Shown: one piece after another, positions 1 to 9,093 of the stretch | How the letters are laid out: each line of letters begins with the position of its first letter | Numbering within the stretch: the stretch's first letter is position 1 | Assembly (NCBI GenBank): GCA_900290245.1 | Contig: OKRB01000078.1 | Span: 30,817 to 94,816 of the forward strand | Direction: 5' to 3' | From: Candidatus Sulfuritelmatomonas gaucii | Lineage (GTDB): Bacteria > Acidobacteriota > Terriglobia > Terriglobales > Acidobacteriaceae | Length of the DNA stretch: 64,000 nt | Program-made: the position numbers and the translations under genes | Notes under the pieces: model-generated | What the model was told of the DNA's origin: nothing | Seen by the model: only the letters and a program-made list of their open reading frames with translations | Database searches by the model: none

Positions 1-110
1 CGCTCGAGGAACTTTCTTCGGCCGAGTTGGAAGCGCTTTGGGAGCATGCGAAGCGAAAGCTGGCAGCCGATGCCGCAGCGTCTCAAGCGCCAGAGCAGGC
101 GCAGCCATGA
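1..110 (+). CDS. C-terminal end of a MazG-like protein (5' truncated)
   Basis: An open frame enters from the left edge (codons from base 3) and stops with TGA at 108-110. The visible 35 residues are an Ala/Glu/Lys-rich helix with a LEELSSAELEALWEHAKRKL-type segment, which resembles the C-terminal helix of MazG nucleoside triphosphate pyrophosphohydrolases. The stop overlaps the ATG of the next gene in an ATGA arrangement, so the two are translationally coupled. The MazG identification rests on a short tail only and could be wrong; that this is the real coding end of an upstream gene is well supported by the coupling. Confidence 0.5.
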   Translation, partial: LEELSSAELEALWEHAKRKLAADAAASQAPEQAQP

Positions 111-934
111 ACATTCAGGTCCGCGCCTGCAAAGGTCTTGACGAACTCGAGGCATGTGTCAAGATCCAGGTTGCTACCTGGGGCTACGACGAATCCGACG
201 CAATTCCGCGCAAAACCTTTTTGTTGGCACAAAGAATTGGTGGGCAGGTACTCGGCGCCTTCGTGACCGGCTTCTCAAACGGTTTAGCAAGCGGGATCGC
301 TGGAAGCCTCTGTGGTTTCGCCATGTCTTTGCCTGGGATCAAAACGATCGAAAGCCGACCCTACCCCTACCTCCACTCTCACATGCTGGCCGTTCTGGAG
401 TCGCACCGCAATCTCGGTCTTGGCACGCAACTCAAATGGGAGCAACGACGTGAAGCACTCTCCCGCGGCATAAGGCACATGGAGTGGACCTTCGATCCTC
501 TGGAAATCAAAAACGCCTTTTTAAATATCCACAGGCTGGGAGCGATTGCCCGTGAGTATCGTGTGGATTTCTATGGTGTATCCTCTTCTCGACTGCAGGG
601 TGGGCTTCCAACGGATCGATTGTTGGCAGAGTGGGAGCTGGATTCCCCGAGAGTGAAGGCCATTTGCGCTCAACGCCAGGCAGCCGCAACCAAGATTGAA
701 GAACGGATTTGTGTTCCGGCCTCCATCGACCAGTGGAAGACCAATGAAGCAAGCAGAAGTCGGGCTCTCGCTGTGCAGATTGAGAATCGGCAGAGATTTC
801 AAGAGGCATTTTCCCGCGGGCTGGCGGTTTTGGGCTTCTCACGGGACGCGGAAGGAAACGGAGTTTTTGAGCTTGGTTCCCTCGCCTCGCTGAAGCAGCA
901 ACTGTTCCAAGACGAGGATTTTTATGCAAATTGA
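107..934 (+). CDS. GNAT-superfamily acetyltransferase-like protein (COG3375 type)
   Basis: A 275-residue protein starting at ATG 107, chosen because it overlaps the upstream stop (ATGA) and directly precedes the conserved part beginning NIQVRACKGLDELEAC. The fold looks like the GNAT-like family COG3375: an N-terminal GNAT strand-helix unit, a LESHRNLGLGTQLKWEQR segment that matches the acetyl-CoA pyrophosphate-binding motif A, then an EWTFDPLEIKNAFLNIHRLG segment typical of this family. It ends 11 bp inside menC, so both are co-transcribed. The substrate is unknown. The link to menaquinone synthesis is inference from context only. Confidence 0.8.
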   Translation: MNIQVRACKGLDELEACVKIQVATWGYDESDAIPRKTFLLAQRIGGQVLGAFVTGFSNGLASGIAGSLCGFAMSLPGIKTIESRPYPYLHSHMLAVLESHRNLGLGTQLKWEQRREALSRGIRHMEWTFDPLEIKNAFLNIHRLGAIAREYRVDFYGVSSSRLQGGLPTDRLLAEWELDSPRVKAICAQRQAAATKIEERICVPASIDQWKTNEASRSRALAVQIENRQRFQEAFSRGLAVLGFSRDAEGNGVFELGSLASLKQQLFQDEDFYAN

Positions 935-2048
935 TGCAATCGTCCTGCGTGAGCTTCATATTCCACTGGTTCGCCCGTTTGAAACCAGTTTTGGCGTCAC
1001 CCGCAACCGAAGGATCGTGCTTGCCGAAGTCCACTCAGAAGGACTGACGGGCTGGGGCGAGTGCACAGCCGGCGAGCGCCCGACATTTTCGAGCGAATCC
1101 ACCGACACGGCGTGGCAGGTGCTCATCAACGAGCTGGCGCCCATGCTGGCAGCCGAGTCGCCCGAGCATGGCGGCGAGTGCCCGAAGATCTTCCGCTCGG
1201 TGCGCGGCAACCCCATGGCGAGAGCTACGCTCGAAAACGCCATCTGGGATCTTGAAGCGCAGCGCGAAGGTGTGTCGTTGTCGCGCCTGCTCGGCGGGGT
1301 ACGCGACACCATCCCCTGCGGCGTGTCGCTCGGCATTCAATCCTCGATCGCTGAATTGCTGTCGATTATCGAGCGCGAGCTGGCCACGGGCTACCAGCGC
1401 ATCAAGCTCAAGTGCAAGCCGGGCTGGGACGTTGAGGTGTTTGAGCGCGTTCGCAACCGCTGGCCCAGTATCATGCTGAGCTGCGATGCCAACTCGGCCT
1501 ACCGGCTCCGCGACGAGGATCACATCGTGTCATTCGACGCGTTCGATCTGCTCATGATTGAGCAGCCCCTGTGGCACGACGACTTCTACTTCCATTCCGT
1601 GCTGCAAAAACGGCTGGAGACGCCCATCTGCCTCGACGAATCGATTCACAACCGTCGCGATGCTTTAGCGGCGATCGAGATGGAGTCGTGCAAGATCATC
1701 AACATCAAGCTGGGGCGCGTGGGCGGATTCTCCGAGGCGATTGCAGTGCACAATGCGGCAATGGAGCGGGGGATTCCCGTGTGGTGCGGCGGCATGCTCG
1801 AGTCGGGCGTGGGCCGCTCGCACAACATCGCGCTTTCGACGCTTGAGGGCTTCAGCTTGCCTGGAGACGTCTCCGCCTCGGCCCGCTACTTTGCCGACGA
1901 CATCATCGAGCCCCATGTGACGGTTTCGGCGCAAGGCGAGATTGCGATTCCAGACTCGCCGGGCCGCGGCTACGAGGTGCGCACCGATCTGATCGAGAGG
2001 CTGACCGTGCGCAAGGAGACCATTCGCGCGATGGCGCTGGTGGCGTAG
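924..2048 (+). CDS. menC: o-Succinylbenzoate synthase / N-acylamino acid racemase (enolase superfamily)
   Basis: A 374-residue member of the muconate-lactonizing subgroup of the enolase superfamily. o-Succinylbenzoate synthase dehydrates SHCHC to o-succinylbenzoate in cytosolic menaquinone synthesis. Expected catalytic residues are visible: the KLK pair at K161/K163, metal ligands D188 (in DAN), E213 (in IEQP) and D238 (in LDES), and K262 (in NIKLGRVGG). The N-terminal capping domain covers about residues 1-120 and the barrel the rest. Start ATG 924 overlaps the end of the GNAT gene. Many relatives also racemize N-succinylamino acids, so the physiological reaction is not settled by sequence. 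A menaquinone role agrees with the ETF-quinone module at 9-12.7 kb. Confidence 0.88.
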   Translation: MQIDAIVLRELHIPLVRPFETSFGVTRNRRIVLAEVHSEGLTGWGECTAGERPTFSSESTDTAWQVLINELAPMLAAESPEHGGECPKIFRSVRGNPMARATLENAIWDLEAQREGVSLSRLLGGVRDTIPCGVSLGIQSSIAELLSIIERELATGYQRIKLKCKPGWDVEVFERVRNRWPSIMLSCDANSAYRLRDEDHIVSFDAFDLLMIEQPLWHDDFYFHSVLQKRLETPICLDESIHNRRDALAAIEMESCKIINIKLGRVGGFSEAIAVHNAAMERGIPVWCGGMLESGVGRSHNIALSTLEGFSLPGDVSASARYFADDIIEPHVTVSAQGEIAIPDSPGRGYEVRTDLIERLTVRKETIRAMALVA

Positions 2049-2073
2049 GCCGCTTGAAGTCCTGAAACTTTCA

Positions 2074-2102
2074 CGCCGCACGCAGAAAAGTGTCGTGCGG
2101 CG
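2074..2102 (+). terminator. Hairpin after menC, possible terminator without U-tract
   Basis: A 9-bp perfect stem (2074-2082 with 2094-2102, CGCCGCACG against its complement) and an 11-nt loop lies 26 bp after the menC stop. There is no T-run, so intrinsic termination is uncertain; it may only protect the 3' end. Confidence 0.4.
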
Positions 2103-2250
2103 CGCTCAGCAAGACCAAACATACAATTTGTGGGACCAATGGCACGTTCGCGTGTCGAGCGGAACTCTTTTCGCCTGCCCCGCGTATCTAATTCCGGCCC
2201 ATTTCTGTCTGCGGGCCGATTACAATTGGACAATTGAGGAGGCGAACGGA

Positions 2251-4332
2251 ATGAGTCGACTTGGCCGAATTGGAGTCCTGTTCTTTCTCGCCGGCGCGGC
2301 GCTTGCCGCGCAGGTGCAGATAACGCATGCGCAGAGCGAAGCGTCGAGCAACACGGAAAAGCCAGTCCCGCTGCTGCCCGCTCTCGACAAGCAGATCATG
2401 AATACCAACGCAGACCCATGCGTGAACTTCTGGCAGTACGCCTGCGGCAACTTCAGCAAGCTCTATCCGATTCCTCCTGATAAGTCAGGCTACGGATCGA
2501 CGACGATTGTCTTCGATCACACGCAGGACGCGCTGCACGAACTACTGGAACAGGTCGCGGCGCCAAGCGCCCAGCACAACGCCAATGAACAAAAGATCGG
2601 CGATTATTACGCGAGCTGCATGGATGAAAACGCAATTGAAGCGGAGGGGCTGAAGCCATTGCAGGCGGAACTCGATCGCATCGCCGCGCTCAAGGACAAG
2701 AACGAGTTGACTGACCTGCTGGCGCACTACCAGATGGTCAACGTGAATGCATTTTTCGGCTACGGCGAGCAGCAGGATTTCAAAGACGCGCAAAAGCAGA
2801 TTGCGATTGTCGACCAGGCGGGGCTGGGGTTGCCGGAGCGGGATTATTACTTCAGGGCCGGCGACGCGGCAGAGAAAACGCGCAAGGAATATGTGGAGCA
2901 CGTGGCAAACATGCTGCACCTGATGGGGGAACCGCAAGATAAAGCCACAGCGGACGCGCAAAAGGTGATGGCGCTGGAGACGGCGCTGGCCAAGGTCTCA
3001 ATGGATGTCACTTCGCGACGCGATCCGAACAATATCTATCACCCGATGTCGACGGCAAAGCTGGCGCTGCTTATCCCGAAAATTGATTGGCACAAATTGT
3101 TCATCGATACCGGGGAACCGGGCATTGCGGATTTGAATGTGGGCAATCCAGACTTTTTCAAGGGACTGCAGGATGTCTTAACCAATACCGATCTGGACAC
3201 GATAAAGACCTATCTGCGGTGGCAATTGATCGACTCGATCCCCGAATATGCGCTGCCCAAGGCGATGAGCGAAGAGGATTTCAATTTCAACAACCACGAG
3301 TTGAGCGGCCAGCCGCAGCAGAAGCCACGCTGGAAGCGATGCGTGGCAGCCACCGACGGCGCGCTCGGTGAGGCGCTTGGCCAAGTGTATGTTGCCGCAA
3401 ACTTCCCAGCGGCAAGCAAGGCTTTTACGGTGCAGATGGTCCATGATATCGAAGGCGGAATGGGCGAGGAGATCAGCGACCAGGCGTGGATGAGCGCTGA
3501 AACCAAGCAGCGGGCAGATGCCAAGCTGCACATGGTGGCGGACAAAATCGGGTATCCGGATCACTGGCGCGACTACTCCAAGCTCGACGTGGTGCGCGGC
3601 GATGCCATCGGCAACGCATGGCGGGCTGCGGATTTTGAGAACAAGAGGGAACTCAACAAGATCGGCAAGCCCGTGGATCGCGGGGAGTGGGGAATGAGCC
3701 CGCCAACGGTAAATGCGTACTACAACCCGCTGATGAACGACATCAATTTTCCGGCGGGAATTCTGCAGGCGCCCCTGTATGATCCGCAGGGCACCGATGC
3801 GGAGAACTACGGGCATATCGGGTCGATTGTGGGACACGAGCTGACACACGGATTCGACGACCAGGGAAGCCAATTTGACGGCAATGGCAACCTTTCGGAC
3901 TGGTGGACGGCGGACGATCGCAAGAAGTTCGACGACATGACGGATTGCGAAGTGAAGGAATATGGGAACTTCACCGCTGTTGACGACGTGAAGTTGAACG
4001 GGAAACTTACGCTGGGAGAGAATACGGCGGACAATGGCGGCCTGCGCATTGCTTACGACGCGTTTCTGGCAGACGCAAAGCGCAAAGGCATCGATCTGAA
4101 TGCGAAGCAGGACGGATTTGCGCCCATACAGCAGTTTTTCCTGTCATTCGGCCAGAATTGGTGCGGAGTGTTGCGGCCTGAGCAGATGCGGTTGCAGGTG
4201 CAAACCGATCCGCATTCGCTGGACGAGTTCCGCGCCAACGGAGTGGTCGAGAATATGCCGGAGTTTGGGAAAGCATTCGGATGCAAAGTGGGCCAGCCGA
4301 TGATGCCGGCGGATGCCTGCCACGTTTGGTGA
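2251..4332 (+). CDS. Secreted M13-family (neprilysin/PepO-like) zinc endopeptidase
   Basis: A 693-residue zinc metalloendopeptidase. Start ATG 2251 is chosen for the GAGGAGG ribosome site at 2236-2242 and because it opens a clean signal peptide ending near THAQ. The zinc motif HELTH is at residues 529-533 (VGHELTHGFDD). The third-ligand motif GENTADNGG and the substrate-binding NAYYNP motif typical of M13 are also present. Family knowledge: M13 enzymes cut short peptides N-terminal to hydrophobic residues and in Gram-negative bacteria are usually periplasmic. About 200 bp separate it from menC, so it probably has its own promoter. The last 16 coding bases are duplicated 73 bp further on, flanking a palindrome. 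Confidence 0.93.
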   Translation: MSRLGRIGVLFFLAGAALAAQVQITHAQSEASSNTEKPVPLLPALDKQIMNTNADPCVNFWQYACGNFSKLYPIPPDKSGYGSTTIVFDHTQDALHELLEQVAAPSAQHNANEQKIGDYYASCMDENAIEAEGLKPLQAELDRIAALKDKNELTDLLAHYQMVNVNAFFGYGEQQDFKDAQKQIAIVDQAGLGLPERDYYFRAGDAAEKTRKEYVEHVANMLHLMGEPQDKATADAQKVMALETALAKVSMDVTSRRDPNNIYHPMSTAKLALLIPKIDWHKLFIDTGEPGIADLNVGNPDFFKGLQDVLTNTDLDTIKTYLRWQLIDSIPEYALPKAMSEEDFNFNNHELSGQPQQKPRWKRCVAATDGALGEALGQVYVAANFPAASKAFTVQMVHDIEGGMGEEISDQAWMSAETKQRADAKLHMVADKIGYPDHWRDYSKLDVVRGDAIGNAWRAADFENKRELNKIGKPVDRGEWGMSPPTVNAYYNPLMNDINFPAGILQAPLYDPQGTDAENYGHIGSIVGHELTHGFDDQGSQFDGNGNLSDWWTADDRKKFDDMTDCEVKEYGNFTAVDDVKLNGKLTLGENTADNGGLRIAYDAFLADAKRKGIDLNAKQDGFAPIQQFFLSFGQNWCGVLRPEQMRLQVQTDPHSLDEFRANGVVENMPEFGKAFGCKVGQPMMPADACHVW

Positions 4333-4419
4333 GGACGAACACTTACACCCAAGACAAGCGCCCCTCAATCCCAGGTCTCAAAAGCGAGACCTGGGGCAAC
4401 CCGGCCTGCCACGTTTGGT
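4315..4419. repeat. Palindrome flanked by 16-bp direct repeats (REP/MITE-like)
   Basis: The 16-mer GCCTGCCACGTTTGGT occurs at 4315-4330 (inside the M13 3' end) and again at 4404-4419. Between the copies sits a 10-bp perfect inverted repeat, CCCAGGTCTC at 4370-4379 and GAGACCTGGG at 4386-4395, with a 6-nt loop. The unit lies between convergent genes, so the hairpin may terminate transcription from both sides. The direct repeats suggest insertion or duplication of a small mobile palindrome. Confidence 0.65.
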
Positions 4420-4460
4420 AGAGCGGGCACAATGCGCAGCTCGCTGGCGCGAGACTGGGC

Positions 4461-5312
4461 CTATTTTTTCTGATGGCCCCAGTTGAAGTAGTAACCCAGG
4501 ATGCCTTTGACGATGAGATGTTCGGTTGACGCGGTGGCGCCCCAACCCGCGCCGAAGTTGATTTCCCACCGGGGAGAGACGAAGAGATTCACGACCGGGA
4601 AGACCTGGTGCTGCTGGTTGTGGAGATTGACAAAGTGTCCAAATTCACCGAAGTATCCGTAATACTCAACGCCAAAGTTGAAGGTCTTTGCGGGCTGGTA
4701 GGTGACGGTGGCCGCCGGGCCGAAGGTAAGGCCGCGCGGCGAGACATCGCGGTAGTAATACTGCTTCTCTGATGCAGTGGTTCCGGGTGGCAGGCCAGTG
4801 GGGTGAATGCCCCAGTTCATGGTTGTGTTCACGGACCAGTACCACTTGCCGACGGTCTGATCAACGATGGGCATGATCTGCCAGGACCACGTCGGGTTTG
4901 CATACGCGGCGCGCGCATAGCCGATTTCGTCGGAGAGGCTGACGCCCACAGGCCAGTGCCATGACGGCGGGACGCGCACCCGGGGGCGGATATGGTCGCC
5001 GACCCATTGAATGCCGGTTCCGTTTTTCTCTTCGGTGAAAATGTATAACCCCACCTCAGACCAGTCGTTGATGCCTTGCGTGAACTCGACAGTTTCATGT
5101 TCCTGGCCCTGGGTGGGAAGCATCCCGTATTCGGTGTCTGTGCTGCCTTCGACCGTGTAGTTGCTGTGAAGCTCTGTCAACAGGACGCCGGGAGACATGG
5201 TTTCAGAAGGGTAGACCTGAATTTCGTAGTTCTCCTGTGCGCGGGCCGATGTGGCGACGGCGAGCGCAGAAAGAAAAAGAAAGACGAAAAGGGAAGTGGA
5301 GAAAGGTTTCAA
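4461..5312 (-). CDS. Predicted outer-membrane beta-barrel protein, function unknown
   Basis: A 283-residue protein with a signal peptide (MKPFSTSLFVFLFLSALAVA, cleavage near SARAQ). The rest has alternating, aromatic-rich strands such as FNFGVEYYGYFGEFG and WEINFGAGWG and ends in a strand with aromatic residues, as expected of a small outer-membrane barrel. No catalytic motif was recognized. It follows ribokinase by 15 bp on the same strand, after the sugar permease, so it is probably the last gene of that operon and could be an outer-membrane pore for the same substrate; that role is inference. The 3' end faces the M13 gene across the palindromic repeat. Confidence 0.75.
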   Translation of the reverse strand: MKPFSTSLFVFLFLSALAVATSARAQENYEIQVYPSETMSPGVLLTELHSNYTVEGSTDTEYGMLPTQGQEHETVEFTQGINDWSEVGLYIFTEEKNGTGIQWVGDHIRPRVRVPPSWHWPVGVSLSDEIGYARAAYANPTWSWQIMPIVDQTVGKWYWSVNTTMNWGIHPTGLPPGTTASEKQYYYRDVSPRGLTFGPAATVTYQPAKTFNFGVEYYGYFGEFGHFVNLHNQQHQVFPVVNLFVSPRWEINFGAGWGATASTEHLIVKGILGYYFNWGHQKK

Positions 5313-5327
5313 GCAGAACTCCGCCGC

Positions 5328-6248
5328 TTATGCATATTTTGCCAGAAAGGCGTCGACATCGGGCCGCGAGGGCATGGAAGCTGCAGCGCCCTTGCGCGTA
5401 ACGCAGATGGCTGCGGCCGCGTTGGCAAATCGCGCAGCCGACCAGGGATCTTTGCCTTCAAGGAGCGCTACGGCGAAGGCGCCGTTGAAGCAGTCACCGG
5501 CTGCGACGGTATCGATGGCGTCAACGTGGAAGGGCTCGACCCAGGAGGCGTGTCCACCTGCAACTGCGACATATGCACCCTCGCCGCCTCGCTTGAGGAC
5601 GACGCCGCGCAGGCCTTTGGCCAACAGACGCATTGCGCATTGCTCGGCGTCTGATTCATTGCCGACGTAATGCGCGGCTTCGGTTTCGTTGGGCGTGAAC
5701 CACGCGACCTGTTCCCAGACGGAACTGGGCAAGTCGGCTGCGGGCGCGGGGTCGAGCATGACGGGGACACCGGAGCGCGCGCAGAATTCGAGCGTGTAGC
5801 TAAGCGTGTCCATGGGAATTTCGAGCTGGCAGAGGACCATGCCGGCGGAGCGGATCAAGGCGGCATGATTGTCGACCGCGGCGCGATTCATTTTGCCGTT
5901 CGCGCCCGGAACGACGACGATGGCGTTCAGGCCGTCGTCTGCAACGAACATGGGCGCGAGGCCGGAGGAGCCGGGGACTTGCGACATGCCCGCCGTGTCG
6001 ACGCCGGAGCGGCGCAGGTTTTCGAGCAGAGCGGGCCCGTAGGCGTCGTTGCCCACCTTGGCGACCATGGCGACGGGATAACCGAGGCGCGCCGCGGCCA
6101 CGGCCTGGTTGGCGCCTTTGCCGCCGGGCGTGGTTTCGAAGCCGGTGCCGATGAGCGTTTGCCCGATGGCGGGAATGCGCGGCGTGCGCGTCACCAGGTC
6201 CATGGTGATGCTGCCGACAATCACGATTGGTTTGCGGTGATCAGTCAT
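5328..6248 (-). CDS. rbsK: Ribokinase (PfkB family)
   Basis: A 306-residue PfkB-family sugar kinase that phosphorylates ribose at O5 with ATP in the cytosol. The sugar-site motif GGKGAN is at residues 42-47. The anion-hole and catalytic-base motif DTVAAGD is at 246-252, with D252 as the base; the usual DTxGAGD has Ala in place of the first Gly here. Length matches the family (about 300-310). It sits between a DMT/GRP sugar permease upstream (34 bp gap) and an outer-membrane barrel downstream (15 bp gap), which supports a sugar-uptake operon. A related nucleoside or fructose kinase activity cannot be excluded, but the N-terminal motifs fit ribokinase best. Confidence 0.88.
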   Translation of the reverse strand: MTDHRKPIVIVGSITMDLVTRTPRIPAIGQTLIGTGFETTPGGKGANQAVAAARLGYPVAMVAKVGNDAYGPALLENLRRSGVDTAGMSQVPGSSGLAPMFVADDGLNAIVVVPGANGKMNRAAVDNHAALIRSAGMVLCQLEIPMDTLSYTLEFCARSGVPVMLDPAPAADLPSSVWEQVAWFTPNETEAAHYVGNESDAEQCAMRLLAKGLRGVVLKRGGEGAYVAVAGGHASWVEPFHVDAIDTVAAGDCFNGAFAVALLEGKDPWSAARFANAAAAICVTRKGAAASMPSRPDVDAFLAKYA

Positions 6249-6282
6249 CGGATGGGCATAGGATCGTGCCTAGGACCGGGCC

Positions 6283-7281
6283 TCAATGCAGCGGGGCGAC
6301 AGCGATCATTCCCAGCCCCGCAAGGAAAAACAGAAACATCAGCACCAGCAGGAGGGTCGCGACGCGCGGTGCGCCGGAGAACTCGCGCCATACAAACACG
6401 CCCCAACATGCTGAGACCATGGTGGCGCCCTGACCAATGCTATACGAGACGGCAGGTCCCACGAGGTGCGTGCCCGAGGCGAGAAAATTCGCTACGCCGC
6501 CGGTGCACCAGATGGCGCCGCCGAGCGTACCGGCCAGATGCCAGCCGACGGGCGCCTTCCAGTACTCCGCGCCAGCAACCGGTTCTTTGCCGTCGAGGGG
6601 CTTTTTCATCAGGAGCCAGTTTGCCGGGATGGTTGAGATGAGCAGGCCGATGGTGAAGAACATCGTGACGGCATACGGGCCGGGAGCCTGACTGCCGGGT
6701 TCGCCGTTCAGCGCCTTGGCCACAAACGGATAGAAGCAGCCCATAAGAACACCGCACGCGAGGCTGATGACGATGCCACGGACCGTGGCTGATCGGGCCG
6801 TACTTTCGCGCTTCTTGTAGGCCGCCGCGTCCAGCACAATGGCTACGACCACCAGCGCTACCCCGCCAAAGAGGAGCAGCGGATTGCCGACGGGCTTGAT
6901 CACGTAATTCGAAATGGCGCCGATGACGAGAGCTAGGCCGATGCCCACGGGGAAGGCGACTGCCATTCCCGCCACGTCGATGGCGGCTACAAGCAACAGA
7001 TTCGCCACATTGAAAATTGCGCCGCCGATCATCGCGTAAAGCATGGGCACGATGGGGGTCTGGCGCAAGTCGTCTAGGAAGGGAAGTCCCGCATGGCCCA
7101 TGCTGCCCGCCGTGATCCCCCAAAACAGCGCGCCCACTGCCATGCCGATGGCGTAATCCCAATAAAAAAGCTGAAAACGAAAGCCGGGGCACAGCTTGAG
7201 CGTGTTGGCCCACGATCCCCAAGACAGCATGGTGAGGATGGTCAGGGCGAGGGCAGCTCCATACGTTTGCGGAAGCAACAT
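6283..7281 (-). CDS. Sugar permease, DMT superfamily (GRP/RhaT-like)
   Basis: A 332-residue integral membrane protein with about ten hydrophobic segments. The N-terminus, with SWGSWANTLKL after the first helix, is typical of the glucose/ribose porter and L-rhamnose transporter branch of the drug/metabolite superfamily. The start ATG at 7281 has a GCGAGG site about ten bases upstream. It is first in the group with rbsK and the barrel gene, so ribose (or a related pentose) uptake by proton symport is the likely job. The exact substrate is inferred from the neighbour, not from residues in the protein. Confidence 0.8.
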   Translation of the reverse strand: MLLPQTYGAALALTILTMLSWGSWANTLKLCPGFRFQLFYWDYAIGMAVGALFWGITAGSMGHAGLPFLDDLRQTPIVPMLYAMIGGAIFNVANLLLVAAIDVAGMAVAFPVGIGLALVIGAISNYVIKPVGNPLLLFGGVALVVVAIVLDAAAYKKRESTARSATVRGIVISLACGVLMGCFYPFVAKALNGEPGSQAPGPYAVTMFFTIGLLISTIPANWLLMKKPLDGKEPVAGAEYWKAPVGWHLAGTLGGAIWCTGGVANFLASGTHLVGPAVSYSIGQGATMVSACWGVFVWREFSGAPRVATLLLVLMFLFFLAGLGMIAVAPLH

Positions 7282-7361
7282 GGCGTAATGCCTCGCGTGC
7301 GATGCAATTTGCGGAACCCATGTACGTTATCGCATCGTCTGCCGATATGTACAGGCGGAAG

Positions 7362-8969
7362 TTACTTGGTCCGGGAAATGTCCTGCGTTACGTGGTAATT
7401 CCCAGGCGTGCCGGTGATGGCAATCGGAATCTTTGAGCCGAGGTGGTTCTTGCGCTTGAAGAGTGGCGAGAAGGGCTTGATCAGCACGGATTTCCATCCC
7501 GTCGCCGCGTGCGAGATTCCGGAGTTCATCTTGAGGGTGCCAACGAGATGAACGGATTGGCCGTTCAGATTGAAGGTTCCATGCAATTGAACGTGCGCAC
7601 CGGGAATTTGAAACATCAGTCCGGGCGTGGCAATCACACCATTGCGAATCGTGACCGGGCCGGCAAGCGAAGAGAGCGCATCGGCGGGATCGGCAGATTG
7701 ATCGGAAGAATGATTGGAGCGGAGGTCGACAGGGGGTTTCGCGCTTGGATTCTGTTCGCGGGCGCTGAACGCAGAGAGGCTGCGCTCAATGTGGGGATTG
7801 GTAGCCTCAGTTGCGGGCAGGTCAAACTGGCCTTCTACGCGCAGCCGCTGGAGAAAGGGTTTGCCGGTGGGGCCGATCCACGCGAGACTATGCAGCGACG
7901 CGACGCCGGTCACGGGTACATTCTGGTGCATAAATAGCCGCAGGATCTCTTCGGCGCGGCCGCGATCCATCTCAAGTTCAAGTGTGGTGATTTTGGGCGA
8001 ACCGGTTACCTGGCCGTGGGCGCGAATCGTTGTGTTCCCGCTTTTCACTTCAACGGCGTTGAGGATGACATCGCCGTTGGTTCCATTTACCGTGCACTGG
8101 ACCGATCCTTGAACATGCGTGGGCTGGCCGTCAGCGACTGCGAAGCCTGGAGTATCTGAGACGGCGTTTGCCTCGATTGCCCGCAGCGGGCCGCTGAAAC
8201 TGCCGGTAGAAGCCAGCGTCCCTTGAAGTTCGCCCATATCGCTTAGTCTCACCTGGCCAAATGTGAACTTTCCTGAAACTTGCGTAGCGCCAACATCCTG
8301 GGTATTCAGTGGACCGAAGGTTCCGGTCGCCGAGATATGGCCGGCGGGCCGTGGATTCTCCATGTCGAGAACGTAGTGGATCGCGTGGTCTTTTTCGAGA
8401 TTCTTGAGTTCAAGGGAGCGAATGGCAAATCGCAGAGATTTTTCTCGATCGTACTGCACTTCGAGGATGGAGTTGTGCAGGCGCAACAACTCGATGGCAG
8501 TGCTCGGCCCGCTGAATCCACTGGCGCTTCCCGTCGGGAATTCCTCGCGGCGGGCGCGGCTGCCGGCGGCCGGAATGATGATGTGCACGCCGGTCATCTC
8601 GACCATGTGGACCCGGCGCCGCAACAGCAACAGGTCATTCCATTCACCCTGGACATAAAGCGTTTCAACCGTGCCGAGAGGGGGCAGACTTGGAGCCGAG
8701 GAGCGGGTAACGGTGATGCCGGTAGCGATGAAACCCGGATGCGGCAGATATACGCGCCGGTAGTGCGTCACCTTTACCTGGCTGCCGAAGACCTGGATGA
8801 GCAGAGGATGAATTTCGCGATAGCGGTACGGCCAATGAATGGCGGTAAAGCAACCGAGGACAAAGATGCAGCATCCGGCGATCCACAGAATGACGGCGAG
8901 GGTCGTCTTTCGCCGGTTGATGAGGCCGGCAATTCTGCCTGTCGCGGAAGAGATCCTCAAACGAGCCAC
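7362..8969 (-). CDS. AsmA-like membrane-anchored protein
   Basis: A 535-residue protein with one N-terminal transmembrane helix (about residues 24-46) followed by a long periplasmic region rich in beta strands. The C-terminal part (VPVTGVASLHSLAWIGPTGK through LAGPVTIRNGVIATPGL) matches the AsmA_2/DUF3971-like module seen in proteins thought to bridge the periplasm and move lipids to the outer membrane. The frame begins at GTG 8969; no convincing ribosome site is visible, so the start is uncertain. It is 80 bp before the sugar-permease gene on the same strand. The cargo is unknown. Confidence 0.72.
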   Translation of the reverse strand: MARLRISSATGRIAGLINRRKTTLAVILWIAGCCIFVLGCFTAIHWPYRYREIHPLLIQVFGSQVKVTHYRRVYLPHPGFIATGITVTRSSAPSLPPLGTVETLYVQGEWNDLLLLRRRVHMVEMTGVHIIIPAAGSRARREEFPTGSASGFSGPSTAIELLRLHNSILEVQYDREKSLRFAIRSLELKNLEKDHAIHYVLDMENPRPAGHISATGTFGPLNTQDVGATQVSGKFTFGQVRLSDMGELQGTLASTGSFSGPLRAIEANAVSDTPGFAVADGQPTHVQGSVQCTVNGTNGDVILNAVEVKSGNTTIRAHGQVTGSPKITTLELEMDRGRAEEILRLFMHQNVPVTGVASLHSLAWIGPTGKPFLQRLRVEGQFDLPATEATNPHIERSLSAFSAREQNPSAKPPVDLRSNHSSDQSADPADALSSLAGPVTIRNGVIATPGLMFQIPGAHVQLHGTFNLNGQSVHLVGTLKMNSGISHAATGWKSVLIKPFSPLFKRKNHLGSKIPIAITGTPGNYHVTQDISRTK

Positions 8970-9093
8970 CTTTACAACGATGCGATCTTGCGGCTAGGGG
9001 GTGTCCGCGCATCGAAGCGCCGCACTCTGCAATGGCCCGGCTGGAGAGATGAAGGCAAGTGCGCGTTTCCCAGCCGAGCGAGAAGACCGAGTG

